Shown piece by piece: positions 33,964-41,576 of a DNA stretch of 64,000 bases; the first letter of the stretch is position 1; every line of letters begins with the position of its first letter. The translations under genes and the position numbers were made by a program. Origin of the DNA: Opitutia bacterium (lineage in GTDB: Bacteria > Verrucomicrobiota > Verrucomicrobiia > Opitutales > Opitutaceae); assembly GCA_016217545.1 (NCBI GenBank), contig JACRHT010000002.1:527213-591212 (forward strand). Direction: 5' to 3'. The notes under the pieces were generated by a model. The model did no database searches. It was given only the letters and a program-made list of their open reading frames with translations, and was not told the DNA's origin.

Positions 33964-34137
33964 TCAAGAGAGCTGGAGCGCCAGTCCCGCCTGCGCCTCG
34001 CGGTATTCCGCGATGGCCTCGCGGATGTTGGCGAGAGCCTCGTCGCGTGTCGCGCCCTGCGAGCAACAGCCAGGCAACTGGTCGCACCAAACGGCCCAGC
34101 CCTCGTCCGACTCGATGAGAGTCACGGCGTATTTCAT
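33964..34137 (-). CDS. HicB-like antitoxin family protein (orphan)
   Basis: A 57-residue protein, MKYAVTLIESDEGWAVWCDQ at the start, then LPGCCSQGATRDEALANI and REAIAEYREA. The beta-alpha-beta pattern, the LPGCxSQGxTxxEAxxNIxEAI motif and the size fit the partial RNase H fold of HicB. HicB antitoxins are usually paired with a HicA toxin, but no HicA-like frame was found on either side. Many such orphan HicB-like genes exist; its role is unknown. The DNA-binding domain that longer HicB proteins carry is absent. Confidence 0.8.
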   Translation of the reverse strand: MKYAVTLIESDEGWAVWCDQLPGCCSQGATRDEALANIREAIAEYREAQAGLALQLS

Positions 34138-34186
34138 GCGCGGAACCTAGCTTCAGCGGATGCTGCGTCAAGTCGACCAACACCAT

Positions 34187-35017
34187 CTACTTTCTCTGCG
34201 GTCGCCTTCGCGCTTCTCCGGGAATGGTTAAATCTGGGCGAACCGGAAACGACGAGTCCTCAAAGGATAGCCATCTCGGTGCCATAGGCAGCAAGTGCAC
34301 CGCAGAGGCAAACTCCGTTGGCAAATAGACGCTCGTGCCGAGGCATTGATCCGGATTTTTCCTACGCCATTCGGCAAAGTTCTTCGCTAACTTGAAGTCG
34401 ATATGGAGAAGGCATGTCAGCCCGTGGCGGACAGCCGTAAGGACGTGATAGGCATCAAGGCTGTTTGCTTGGCCGAATATCGACAGCAGCGACAAGAACA
34501 GCGGATCCTCACACGCCTGCACCCTCTCAAGTTGTTTCCTTTGCGCGTCGGCCAGATCCACAATGCGTCCATCGACACTTCTTATGTCCAAGCCCGAGAG
34601 CAGATTCAAATCAAAGGAAGAATAGCCGGAGAATCGACCAGCGGGCTGCCGAAACTGCTCCGCCAGCAACTCTGCAGACGTGAGTAACTGGACATAGCCT
34701 AGTCGAGCGAGGTGTGCGATTCCTGGCAGGAAACGTATCTGCTCGAAACTCTTGGCGTTGCAGTCAAGGCCATGAACTGGAATGCGGGCCGCAAATCCCG
34801 TCTCGATAGGATGCGTTCCCCAGTTCGTCTTTCCGGTCGAGACCCACGCGGTCTCATGAGTTACCGCATGAAAGTGAATCGTAGTGTCTAGCAATACGCG
34901 AATCGGCTTACGCCTACTCAGGCGAAAACGTGCCGGGGCCGTAGTGATGAATCGAAGAAGACGACCGAAGCGCTGAAGTATCACCCTGCGTCGCGGAGAA
35001 GGCGGTCGATCATGCAT
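34187..35017 (-). CDS. Uncharacterised protein, PIN-like pattern
   Basis: A 276-residue protein from ATG 35017 (TTG at 35062 is an alternative that overlaps trpS). No family was recognised with confidence. Asp44 in PIRVLLDTTIHFHAV at the end of a strand, a mixed helical middle, and a late SLDAYHVLTAVRHGLTCLLH segment followed by DFKLAKNF resemble the acidic-residue spacing of PIN nucleases. Base composition differs from the neighbours: in line 34441-34500, 31 of 60 bases are G or C, against 45 of 60 in 35101-35160 within trpS. Together with the adjacent orphan hicB-like gene and repeat element this suggests a transferred segment. Confidence 0.6.
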   Translation of the reverse strand: MHDRPPSPRRRVILQRFGRLLRFITTAPARFRLSRRKPIRVLLDTTIHFHAVTHETAWVSTGKTNWGTHPIETGFAARIPVHGLDCNAKSFEQIRFLPGIAHLARLGYVQLLTSAELLAEQFRQPAGRFSGYSSFDLNLLSGLDIRSVDGRIVDLADAQRKQLERVQACEDPLFLSLLSIFGQANSLDAYHVLTAVRHGLTCLLHIDFKLAKNFAEWRRKNPDQCLGTSVYLPTEFASAVHLLPMAPRWLSFEDSSFPVRPDLTIPGEARRRPQRK

Positions 35018-35063
35018 CGCAGGAACAAACTTGGCCCGCACGGAGCGTGCGGAGATGCACAAA

Positions 35064-36032
35064 TCACCGCAGCCCGCAATTCTTCCGCGCGCGGGCTAGC
35101 GTCTGCTCGGCGACGGCGCGGGCGCGGGCGGCGCCTTCGCGGAGGACTTGCTCCACATAGTCGGGCGCGGCGGCGAGTTCGGCGCGGCGGGCGCGGTAGG
35201 GCGCGAAGTGATTCCAGTAGTGCTCGAAGAGCGCCTTCTTCAGGTCGCCGTAACCGAGTCCGCCGGCGCGGAGCCGGTTCTCGAAGTCGAGCGTGACGTC
35301 CTTGGGCGCGAAGTAGCGGAGGAGTTGGATGGCGAGGTTCTTGTCGGCGTCGGGCTTGGGCTCCTGCGGCGTGCGGGAGTCCATGACGATGCCCATGATT
35401 TTTTTCCGCAGCGCCTTCTCGTCGCCGAAGATCTCGATCGTGTTGCCGTAGCTCTTGGACATTTTCTGGCCGTCGAGGCCGGGGATGACGGCGACTTCCT
35501 CGGCGATGCGCTCCTCGGGGACGACGAAGGTCTCGCCGTAGGTGAGGTTGAACTTGATCGCCATGTCGCGCGTCATCTCGAGGTGCTGCTTCTGGTCCTT
35601 GCCGACGGGGACGACGTGGGTGTCGAAGAGGAGGATGTCGGCGGCCATGAGCACCGGGTAGGCGAAGAGGCCGAAGTTGGGCGCGATGCCCTTGGCGAGC
35701 TTGTCCTTGTAGCTGTGGGCGCGCTCGAGCAAGGCCATGGGCGTGAGTGAGCCGAGCATCCAGGTGAGTTCGCAGACCTCGGGAATGTCGCTCTGGCGCC
35801 AGAAGACGGACTTGGCGGGGTCGAGGCCGCAGGCGAGCCAGTCGAGGGCGATGCCGTGGCTGTAGGCGCGGCGCTCGGCGGGGTCGGTGATGACCGTCAT
35901 CGAGTGGTAGTCGGCGATGAAATAGAACGCGTCGCCGCCGGCCTGCAGCTCGATGGCCGGGCGCATGGCGCCGAAGTAATTGCCGATGTGCAGGGTGCCG
36001 GAGGGCGTGATGCCGGTTAAAACGCGAGGCAT
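35064..36032 (-). CDS. trpS: Tryptophanyl-tRNA synthetase
   Basis: A 322-residue class I aminoacyl-tRNA synthetase charging tRNA-Trp. The HIGH-type motif is GTLHIGNYFGAM near the N-terminus, the KMSKS motif is GLDGQKMSKSYGNTIEIFG, and the tryptophan pocket segment DYHSMTVITDP and MLGSLTPMALLERAHSYKDK are typical. Length is normal. It starts at ATG 36032 and is preceded by a hexamer-type inverted repeat (36055-36148). Confidence 0.96.
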   Translation of the reverse strand: MPRVLTGITPSGTLHIGNYFGAMRPAIELQAGGDAFYFIADYHSMTVITDPAERRAYSHGIALDWLACGLDPAKSVFWRQSDIPEVCELTWMLGSLTPMALLERAHSYKDKLAKGIAPNFGLFAYPVLMAADILLFDTHVVPVGKDQKQHLEMTRDMAIKFNLTYGETFVVPEERIAEEVAVIPGLDGQKMSKSYGNTIEIFGDEKALRKKIMGIVMDSRTPQEPKPDADKNLAIQLLRYFAPKDVTLDFENRLRAGGLGYGDLKKALFEHYWNHFAPYRARRAELAAAPDYVEQVLREGAARARAVAEQTLARARKNCGLR

Positions 36033-36054
36033 GGCTGAAAAGGAAAGGTCTGGA

Positions 36055-36148
36055 TCGTTCTCGTTCTCTTAATCGTTCTCGTTCTCTCGGAGATTCCCGA
36101 AAGGACCCAACAGAGAGAACGAGAAAGAGAACGAGAACGAGAAAGATT
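36055..36148. repeat. Hexamer-based long inverted repeat (GTTCTC/GAGAAC)
   Basis: Left arm (36055-36089) iterates TCGTTC/GTTCTC units; right arm (36111-36148) iterates GAGAAC/GAGAAA units as the inverse. The loop is about 20 bases. It fills the gap between trpS and the beta-helix acyltransferase gene. It shares the overall plan of the nonamer inverted repeats but with a six-base word. Confidence 0.85.
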
Positions 36149-36181
36149 TCTGTCTCGTGCGGGCCGGCCGGGCGAGGCCAC

Positions 36182-36862
36182 TCAATCGCGGCGCGGGATC
36201 TGCGTCAGCGACGTCCGGGCGTGGGCGATGGTCGCCGCCGGCAGGTAGCCGCTGAACGGCACGCAAGGCATCACCAGCGCGCGCTTGCCCAGCACCGAAC
36301 CGGGATTCAGGACGGCGTTGCAACCGACCTCGGCCGCGTCGCCGAGCACCGCGCCGAACTTGCGCAGGCCAGTGCCGACGGGGCCGGACGGCAGGCGCAC
36401 GGTCACCTCGGCTTGGTCGAGGCGAAGATTGGAGCAGATGACGCCGGCGCCGAGGTGGGCCTTGTTGCCGAGGATGGTATCGCCGACGTAGTTGTAGTGC
36501 GGCGCCTGGACGCCATCGAGCAGGAGGCAGTTCTTGAACTCGCTGGCGTTGCCCATGACGCAGCCCTCGCCGGCGATGACGTTGCCCCGGATGAAGGCAC
36601 CCGGGCGGATCTCCGTCCGCGGCCCGATCCACGCCGGGCCGATAATCGTGGCGTAGGGCGGAAGCTTTACCGAGCGATCGAGCCATACCCGGCCTTCGAG
36701 GTGGACTCCCGCCGGGACGTGTTGCCCGAGGTGCCCGAACTCCACGGAACCGAGCGCGGCGCCGATTTGCTTCAGCCACTCCCACGGCGGCACATCGGCC
36801 GGGAAGAACGGGGCGAAACGCGCCAACGACGGCGGCAGGGCGAAGAACTCGGAGGCGTTCAC
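36182..36862 (-). CDS. Left-handed beta-helix acyltransferase-like protein (GlmU C-terminal type)
   Basis: A 226-residue protein built mostly of hexapeptide repeats (for example ATIIGPAWIGPRTEIRPGAF, GNVIAGEGCVMG). The segment ASEFKNCLLLDG followed by APHYNYVGDTILGNKAHLGAG parallels the active-site region of GlmU acetyltransferase domains (ExKNS, then HLSYLGD). No nucleotidyltransferase domain is present. It may acetylate or bind an activated sugar; standalone proteins of this type are common in this phylum but their substrates are not defined. Confidence 0.8.
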   Translation of the reverse strand: MNASEFFALPPSLARFAPFFPADVPPWEWLKQIGAALGSVEFGHLGQHVPAGVHLEGRVWLDRSVKLPPYATIIGPAWIGPRTEIRPGAFIRGNVIAGEGCVMGNASEFKNCLLLDGVQAPHYNYVGDTILGNKAHLGAGVICSNLRLDQAEVTVRLPSGPVGTGLRKFGAVLGDAAEVGCNAVLNPGSVLGKRALVMPCVPFSGYLPAATIAHARTSLTQIPRRD

Positions 36863-36880
36863 GCTTCGAGGGATAAGGAA

Positions 36881-36906
36881 AAAACCGCTGGAAACCAGCG
36901 GTTTTT
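36881..36906. terminator. Bidirectional rho-independent terminator
   Basis: AAAACCGCTGG / CCAGCGGTTTTT, 11-bp stem with an AAA loop, with A and T runs on both sides. It separates the tRNA-Gly gene from the beta-helix protein gene. Confidence 0.85.
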
Positions 36907-36943
36907 GAAAGTGCCGTCGCCTTTCCCGTCCGGAAAAAAGAAG

Positions 36944-36971
36944 AGGCCGCCGGGGTTGATTCCGGCGGCCT
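36944..36971 (-). terminator. Terminator directly downstream of tRNA-Gly
   Basis: 10-bp stem AGGCCGCCGG / CCGGCGGCCT. On the minus strand the stem is followed by a T-rich tract (CTTCTTTTTT), and it begins 9 bases after the tRNA 3' end. Confidence 0.8.
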
Positions 36972-36979
36972 TTTCAAAA

Positions 36980-37055
<76 letters not shown>

Positions 37056-37068
37056 GAGAGAGAGGCCG

Positions 37069-37097
37069 AACAAAGGGAGCGCGCGCGGCGTCGTCAA
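37069..37097 (-). promoter_or_regulatory. Promoter of tRNA-Gly
   Basis: On the minus strand TTGACG (37097-37092) and TTTGTT (37074-37069) are 17 bases apart, and the -10 lies 13 bases before the mature tRNA 5' end. Confidence 0.65.
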
Positions 37098-37207
37098 CGA
37101 GAATTTTCTCGGAAGCGATTTCTCCTCCGGCATCCCGCGAAAATCCCTCTCGCCGGTGCCGCATTTCGCGTCAAATTCCCAAAATCCTTGGCACGGTTCC
37201 GGCATCC

Positions 37208-38008
37208 ATGAAGCGACACTTGATCAGCCAACAGCACATCGCCCAGACCGTATCCGGCGTCAGCGCCGAGGAGATTGCCGCGCACTTCAATCTCCTCCCC
37301 GAGCGCTATTTCGCCCAGACGGACGAGGCCGACGTCGCCCTGCACATCGGCATGGTCAATCGCCTGCTCCACAACATCTCCGCCGCCGACTCCCTCGGCT
37401 CGCTGCGGCCCGTGATCGAGTGGCGCGACCTGCCCGAGCGCGGCTGTAGCGTGGCCCACGTCGTCACGTGGGACCGGGCGGGCCTTTTCTACAAGCTCGC
37501 CGGCGCCCTCAGCGTCGCGGGCCTGAACATTCTTTCCGCGCGCATCACGACGCGCACCGACCACATCGCGATCGACAGCTTCGTCGTCACCGACGCCGCG
37601 CACGGCACCGTGCAGGACGAGGTCGCCCGCGAAGTGTTCACCCGGACCGTCGAGTCCGCCCTCGTCGGCAACAAGGACCTCGCGCCCGCCATCCGCGCCC
37701 AAGCAGCCAAATTCGCCTCGCCCGCCTCGTCGCTCGATGCGCCGGTCGTCGAGGTCTACCTCGAGATCGCCACGCCGCGCGTCATCGTCGAGGTGCACGC
37801 CGCCGACCGCTTCGGTCTTCTTTATCGCGTCGGCCACGTCATCGCCGACCAAGGCTTCAGCCTCACCGCCGCGCGCGTGCACACCGAGCGCGGGCTCGCG
37901 ATCGACGCCTTCCACTTGGAGCCCTCCGACACGCGCCCCGTCGACGCCGTGCGCCTGCGAATCCTCCGCGACGCCCTCGTCGCCGCAGCGGGTGCGGCAT
38001 TGGGCTGA
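37208..38008 (+). CDS. Double ACT domain protein (GlnD C-terminal type)
   Basis: A 266-residue protein. Two ACT domains are clear: CSVAHVVTWDRAGLFYKLAG and LSVAGLNILSARITTRTDH (about residues 80-130), and RVIVEVHAADRFGLLYRVGH and IADQGFSLTAARVHTERG (about 190-230). This pair matches the C-terminal regulatory part of the PII uridylyltransferase GlnD, but the nucleotidyltransferase and HD domains are missing. The N-terminal 80 residues (ISQQHIAQTVSGVSAEEIAA) are helical and unassigned. It is likely a ligand sensor, perhaps of glutamine or another amino acid, acting on an unknown partner. The start is ATG 37208; upstream frame is antisense to other genes. Confidence 0.82.
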   Translation: MKRHLISQQHIAQTVSGVSAEEIAAHFNLLPERYFAQTDEADVALHIGMVNRLLHNISAADSLGSLRPVIEWRDLPERGCSVAHVVTWDRAGLFYKLAGALSVAGLNILSARITTRTDHIAIDSFVVTDAAHGTVQDEVAREVFTRTVESALVGNKDLAPAIRAQAAKFASPASSLDAPVVEVYLEIATPRVIVEVHAADRFGLLYRVGHVIADQGFSLTAARVHTERGLAIDAFHLEPSDTRPVDAVRLRILRDALVAAAGAALG

Positions 38009-38053
38009 GAAAACCGGATTGCGGATCGCGCAAACCGGATAGACTGGCCGCGC

Positions 38054-38407
38054 ATGACGCGCGAACAGTTCAAAGCCCGCACGAAAGCCTTTGCGCTGCG
38101 GGCCGTATCCGTGGCCGAATCGCTGCCGAGTGACCCCATTTCGCAAGTCTTCGTCCGCCAGCTCGTCCGCTGCTCCACGTCGGTCGCGGCCAATTACCGC
38201 GTGGCCGTCCGGGGCAAATCACGAGCCGACTTCATCGCCAAGATGGCGATCGTCGAGGAAGAGTGCGACGAAACCCTCTTCTGGCTCGAAATGCTCGTCG
38301 ACACAAAGCGTCTGCCCGCAGCTCGCATCGCCAACCTACAGCGAGAGGGCGATAAAATCCTCTCGATTGTCGTAGCTTCGATCAAAACCGCTCGACGTGG
38401 ACGCTAA
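38054..38407 (+). CDS. Four-helix-bundle protein (23S rRNA intervening-sequence type)
   Basis: A 117-residue, all-helical protein: FALRAVSVAESLPSDPISQV, then VRQLVRCSTSVAANYRVAVR, SRADFIAKMAIVEEECDETL and FWLEMLVDTKRLP. This is the typical pattern of the S23/IVP four-helix-bundle family, first seen inside 23S rRNA intervening sequences and widespread as free genes of unknown function. It overlaps the GTG start of the histidine kinase gene by 11 bases, which suggests translational coupling. Composition is slightly less GC-rich than its neighbours. Confidence 0.88.
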   Translation: MTREQFKARTKAFALRAVSVAESLPSDPISQVFVRQLVRCSTSVAANYRVAVRGKSRADFIAKMAIVEEECDETLFWLEMLVDTKRLPAARIANLQREGDKILSIVVASIKTARRGR

Positions 38408-40145
38408 CCCTAACCTTTCCGACTCTCCGGTCTCCGGTATCCACGATTCCGCGGCCGACCTCGCAGTCCTCTATCGCATCGCCGCGCTGGCGTCCGAGGA
38501 CGAATCCGTCGCCGCCGCCGAAAACGCGCTCCTGAGCGAACTCATGCGGGCCTTCCCCGCCGACAGCGGTTCGCTCTGCCTGCTCAATCCGCACACGGGC
38601 TACCTCGAGATTTCCAAGCACCACGGCCTGCCGACCGACACCGGCAATTTCGCCCTCAAGCTCGGCCAAGGCGTCACCGGCTGGGCCACGCTGCACAAGG
38701 AGCCGCTGCTCATCCCCGACGTCGTCGGCGACCCCCGTTACATCGCCGCCCGCGCCACCGTTCGCTGCGAAATGGCCGCACCGCTCATCTATCAGGAGCA
38801 AGCGATCGGTTGCCTGAATCTCGATTCGGATCACCCGCACGCGTTCACGGAGCAGGACCTCGCCCGCCTCGCCCGTTTCGCCGCCCAAGCCGGACGCACG
38901 CTCCACCGCATCTGGCAGCTCGACCGCCTCCAGCGCGAGTCCGCCCAGCTCGAGACGCTCGTCGAACTCGGCCACTCGCTCGTCGCCCGCCTCGAGGAAA
39001 GCGACCTCCTCACGACCCTCACCCGCTCCGGCCGCAGCCTCTTCGACGCCCGCCTCTGCACGCTGCACGCCTGCGATCCGTCGCAACGCATGTTCGAGCT
39101 CCAGGCGTGGAGCAGCGAAATGTCGTTCTCCGACTCCACGCTCCGGCGCGAGCCGTTCGGCGCCGAGCACTCGCTCATCGCCACCGCGCTGCGCGTCGGC
39201 AAGGTCGTCGAATTCCAGGAACTCACCGGCACCGCCGGGCACGGCGCGGTCGACCTGCCGGCCGATCCGGAGCTTTGCTCGATGCTCGCCGCCCCGCTTC
39301 TCGTCGACGGCGCGCCGACGGGCGTCCTCGCGATCTACACGAACCGCCCGCACCGTTTCTCCGACGCGCAGAAGCGCCTGCTCGCCGCGCTGGCCAGCTT
39401 CGCGTCCGTCGCTCTGCACAACGCCCGCCTCTACGCCCGCGTCTTTCAATCCGAGGAATCGCTCCGCAAGGCCCAGACGCTCACCACGCTCGGCCTCCTC
39501 GCCGCCGAGATCGCGCACGAGATCCGAAATCCCCTCACGGTCATCAAACTCCTCCACGGCGCACTCGGCACGGACTTCGCCCCCGACGACCCGCGCCGCC
39601 GCGACCTACAGGTCATCACCGAGAAGATCGAGCAACTCGAAGGCATCGTCGCCCGCGTGCTCTCGTTCGCGCGGACGCCCGGCGTTATCCACTCGCGCTG
39701 GCAACTCGCCGGCATCATCGAAGACACGTTGCTCCTCTTGCGCGCGAAGCTCGGCCAATCGGGCGTTCAGTTGCGCTATGCGCCCCCGCCGCGTCCCTTC
39801 CAAGTCGAGGCGAACAAGGGCCAGCTCCAGCAGGTTTTCCTCAACCTCGCGCTCAACGCCGTGCAAGCCATGCCGCACGGCGGCACGCTGGGGGTGAACT
39901 TCACCGAGGCCGCCGGAGCGGTCGGACAGGTCGTGCACATCGATTTCACCGACAACGGCACCGGCATCCCGGAAGCGATCCGCACGCGCATCTTCGAGTC
40001 GTTCCTTTCCGGGCGCGCCGACGGCACGGGCCTCGGCCTCGGCATCGCGCAACGCATCGTGAAGGACCACCACGGCGAACTCTCCCTCGTCAGCACCGGC
40101 AGCCAAGGCACCACGATGCGCGTCACTCTGCCGCTGCGCTCCTGA
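38397..40145 (+). CDS. GAF-domain sensor histidine kinase
   Basis: A 582-residue cytoplasmic kinase. Two GAF domains are inferred: one about residues 30-175 (GYLEISKHHGLPTDT, LGQGVTGWATLHKEPLLIPDV) and one about 190-345 (LVELGHSLVARLEESDLL, LAAPLLVDGAPTGVLAIY). The HisKA phosphoacceptor is His374 in LLAAEIAHEIRNPLTVIKLL. The ATPase domain carries the N box FLNLALNAVQAMPHGG, G1 DNGTGIPE and the GTGLGLGIAQRIV G2 region. No membrane segment is present. No response regulator gene was seen nearby, so it is an orphan kinase. GTG 38397 overlaps the preceding gene; the signal it senses is not known. Confidence 0.93.
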   Translation: MDANPNLSDSPVSGIHDSAADLAVLYRIAALASEDESVAAAENALLSELMRAFPADSGSLCLLNPHTGYLEISKHHGLPTDTGNFALKLGQGVTGWATLHKEPLLIPDVVGDPRYIAARATVRCEMAAPLIYQEQAIGCLNLDSDHPHAFTEQDLARLARFAAQAGRTLHRIWQLDRLQRESAQLETLVELGHSLVARLEESDLLTTLTRSGRSLFDARLCTLHACDPSQRMFELQAWSSEMSFSDSTLRREPFGAEHSLIATALRVGKVVEFQELTGTAGHGAVDLPADPELCSMLAAPLLVDGAPTGVLAIYTNRPHRFSDAQKRLLAALASFASVALHNARLYARVFQSEESLRKAQTLTTLGLLAAEIAHEIRNPLTVIKLLHGALGTDFAPDDPRRRDLQVITEKIEQLEGIVARVLSFARTPGVIHSRWQLAGIIEDTLLLLRAKLGQSGVQLRYAPPPRPFQVEANKGQLQQVFLNLALNAVQAMPHGGTLGVNFTEAAGAVGQVVHIDFTDNGTGIPEAIRTRIFESFLSGRADGTGLGLGIAQRIVKDHHGELSLVSTGSQGTTMRVTLPLRS

Positions 40146-40163
40146 TTTCTCCGCCCCCACCCT

Positions 40164-40490
40164 ATGCCCTTCGTCCGCCTCGCCGCGCTGCCCGCCAAGG
40201 AGATTTTCAACGGCACCATTCGCGGCCACTACGCGCATCTCGAGCGCAGCACGTTCGGCGAGGTGCACCTGGCGCCGCACACGGTCGTGCCCGTGCACCA
40301 GCACCCGCACGAGCAATTCACCTACGTGATCGAGGGACGTTTCGAGTTCACCGTCGGCAAAGAAACAACCGTCCTCGAACCGGGCATGGTGGCGATCATC
40401 CCGGCCAACGTCCCGCACGGCGGCAAGACGCTGACCGCCGTCCGCGTCATCGACGTGTTCGCCCCCACGCGCGAGGACTACCGCGTTTGA
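40164..40490 (+). CDS. Cupin domain protein
   Basis: A 108-residue single cupin. The first cupin motif is VVPVHQHPHEQFTYVIEGRF, carrying two or three His and a Glu ligand, and the second is PGMVAIIPANVPHGG with the final His. Such small cupins bind a metal and often act as dioxygenases or binding proteins; no substrate can be named. The gene is 18 bases after the kinase gene and its stop overlaps a small downstream frame. Confidence 0.88.
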   Translation: MPFVRLAALPAKEIFNGTIRGHYAHLERSTFGEVHLAPHTVVPVHQHPHEQFTYVIEGRFEFTVGKETTVLEPGMVAIIPANVPHGGKTLTAVRVIDVFAPTREDYRV

Positions 40491-40687
40491 GCAACGGCAC
40501 CGACAACCCCGCGCGCCGCTCGCGCTTCGCCGCCGCCGCGGTGATGCTCGCTTGGCTCGTCGCGTGCGTCGCGGTCCTCGTCGTCTTTCGCGGGACGCCG
40601 CCGCGCTTCCGCGTCTACTTCGCGATCTTCACGCTGCTCGGGTTGATCTGGGCCATCGGAGCGCTGAAGGCGCGTTTAGCGAAGTAA
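40487..40687 (+). CDS. Small two-helix membrane protein
   Basis: A 66-residue frame, TTG at 40487 overlapping the cupin stop (TTGA), with two hydrophobic segments: FAAAAVMLAWLVACVAVLVV and YFAIFTLLGLIWAIGAL. An internal ATG at 40544 is an alternative start but would remove part of the first helix. Coupling to the cupin gene is plausible from the overlap. The family was not recognised. Confidence 0.55.
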   Translation: MSNGTDNPARRSRFAAAAVMLAWLVACVAVLVVFRGTPPRFRVYFAIFTLLGLIWAIGALKARLAK

Positions 40688-40704
40688 CTCCGTCCGCCAT
40701 CCCG

Positions 40705-40733
40705 GTAGCCCGCGACCTCCGGGCGCGGGACTG
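40705..40733 (+). repeat. REP hairpin (GTAG head)
   Basis: GTAG head, stem CCCGCG / CGCGGG with an interior loop of 9 bases. It follows the small membrane protein gene. Confidence 0.75.
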
Positions 40734-40828
40734 GGTTTCCGCATCCCCCGCCCCGTCCTCGGAGAGAGGCAGGGCCACCTGCCCAGCCGCAGCCGCAGGC
40801 GGCGCACCTTCCGCCCCCCAAACAAAAT

Positions 40829-40854
40829 CGGCCGGTGCGTGGGCCGGCCGTTTT
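40829..40854. terminator. Bidirectional terminator between convergent genes
   Basis: Stem CGGCCGG / CCGGCCG with A and T runs on both sides (AAAAT before, TTTT after). It lies between the small membrane protein gene (+) and the HNH gene (-). Confidence 0.75.
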
Positions 40855-40897
40855 CGGGTTTGCTTGGGGTAGCTAACGCAATGGCGGGGTGGTGCCA

Positions 40898-41515
40898 CTA
40901 TTCCTCGAGCTCTACATTCCAATACGCGAGGTCGAGGAAATCCTTCCACTTTTCGTGGCCGTGGTTGCCGAGCACGAGCGAGATCACCGGACGCCACTTC
41001 GGGCGGACCGGCTTGCGCATCAGGCGCATGTGAGCCTCGTGCGGGAGGCGATTGGCCTTTTTCGTGTTACACTTGATGCACGAGCACACGATGTTCTCCC
41101 ACGTCGTCTTGCCGCCGTAGTGGCGCGGGATCACGTGATCGAGGTTCAGTTGCTCGCGGTCGAACACGCTCCCACAATACTGGCAGCGATCGCCGTCGCG
41201 CTCGAAGACGTTGTTGCGCGTCAGCTTCAGCTCCTTGCAGGGCAGCTTGTCGAAAAACGTCAGCAGGATCACGCGCGGCAAACGGATCGAGCGGTTGATC
41301 GTGTGCACCGTCTCGAGCGCATCGATCGGCGGGTTGTAGGTCGAGAAGTCGACCCAATCCATCAACGAGAAGGTCTTGAACGCGTCGTCGGTCTGGTGGA
41401 CGACCTGCGCATGCCCGCGAGCCAGGAGCGCGAAGGCCCGGCGCGCGCCGATGATGTTCACCGCCTGCCAAAGGCGGTTGAGCACCAACACCGGCTGATC
41501 GAGCGCGGTAAGCAT
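40898..41515 (-). CDS. HNH endonuclease family protein
   Basis: A 205-residue protein. The HNH/zinc region is RCQYCGSVFDREQLNLDHVI, then PRHYGGKTTWENIVCSCIKC and NTKKANR: two CxxC pairs and the DHVIPR histidine. The N-terminal part (VLVLNRLWQAVNIIGARRAF, ALLARGHAQVV) is the pattern of a bacterial HNH group seen widely in single-copy genes. ATG 41515 (MLTALDQPVLVL) is chosen; the upstream open frame looks non-coding. Its nucleic acid substrate is not known. Confidence 0.9.
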   Translation of the reverse strand: MLTALDQPVLVLNRLWQAVNIIGARRAFALLARGHAQVVHQTDDAFKTFSLMDWVDFSTYNPPIDALETVHTINRSIRLPRVILLTFFDKLPCKELKLTRNNVFERDGDRCQYCGSVFDREQLNLDHVIPRHYGGKTTWENIVCSCIKCNTKKANRLPHEAHMRLMRKPVRPKWRPVISLVLGNHGHEKWKDFLDLAYWNVELEE

Positions 41516-41576
41516 GACGCCAATTGGGTTACGGGTGTGAATAACCTCTGTCAAGCGGCACGTCCGGCGAATCCGC

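Noticed and set aside
33944..34186. 80-codon frame overlapping the hicB-like gene as a possible HicA toxin
   Set aside because: It overlaps hicB in a different frame on the same strand and has no GxxH-type HicA motif; its composition is that of a shadow frame.
36033..36181. A transcription terminator for trpS upstream region
   Set aside because: The hairpin arms are tandem hexamers over about 90 bases without a T tract; this matches the repeat families better than a terminator.
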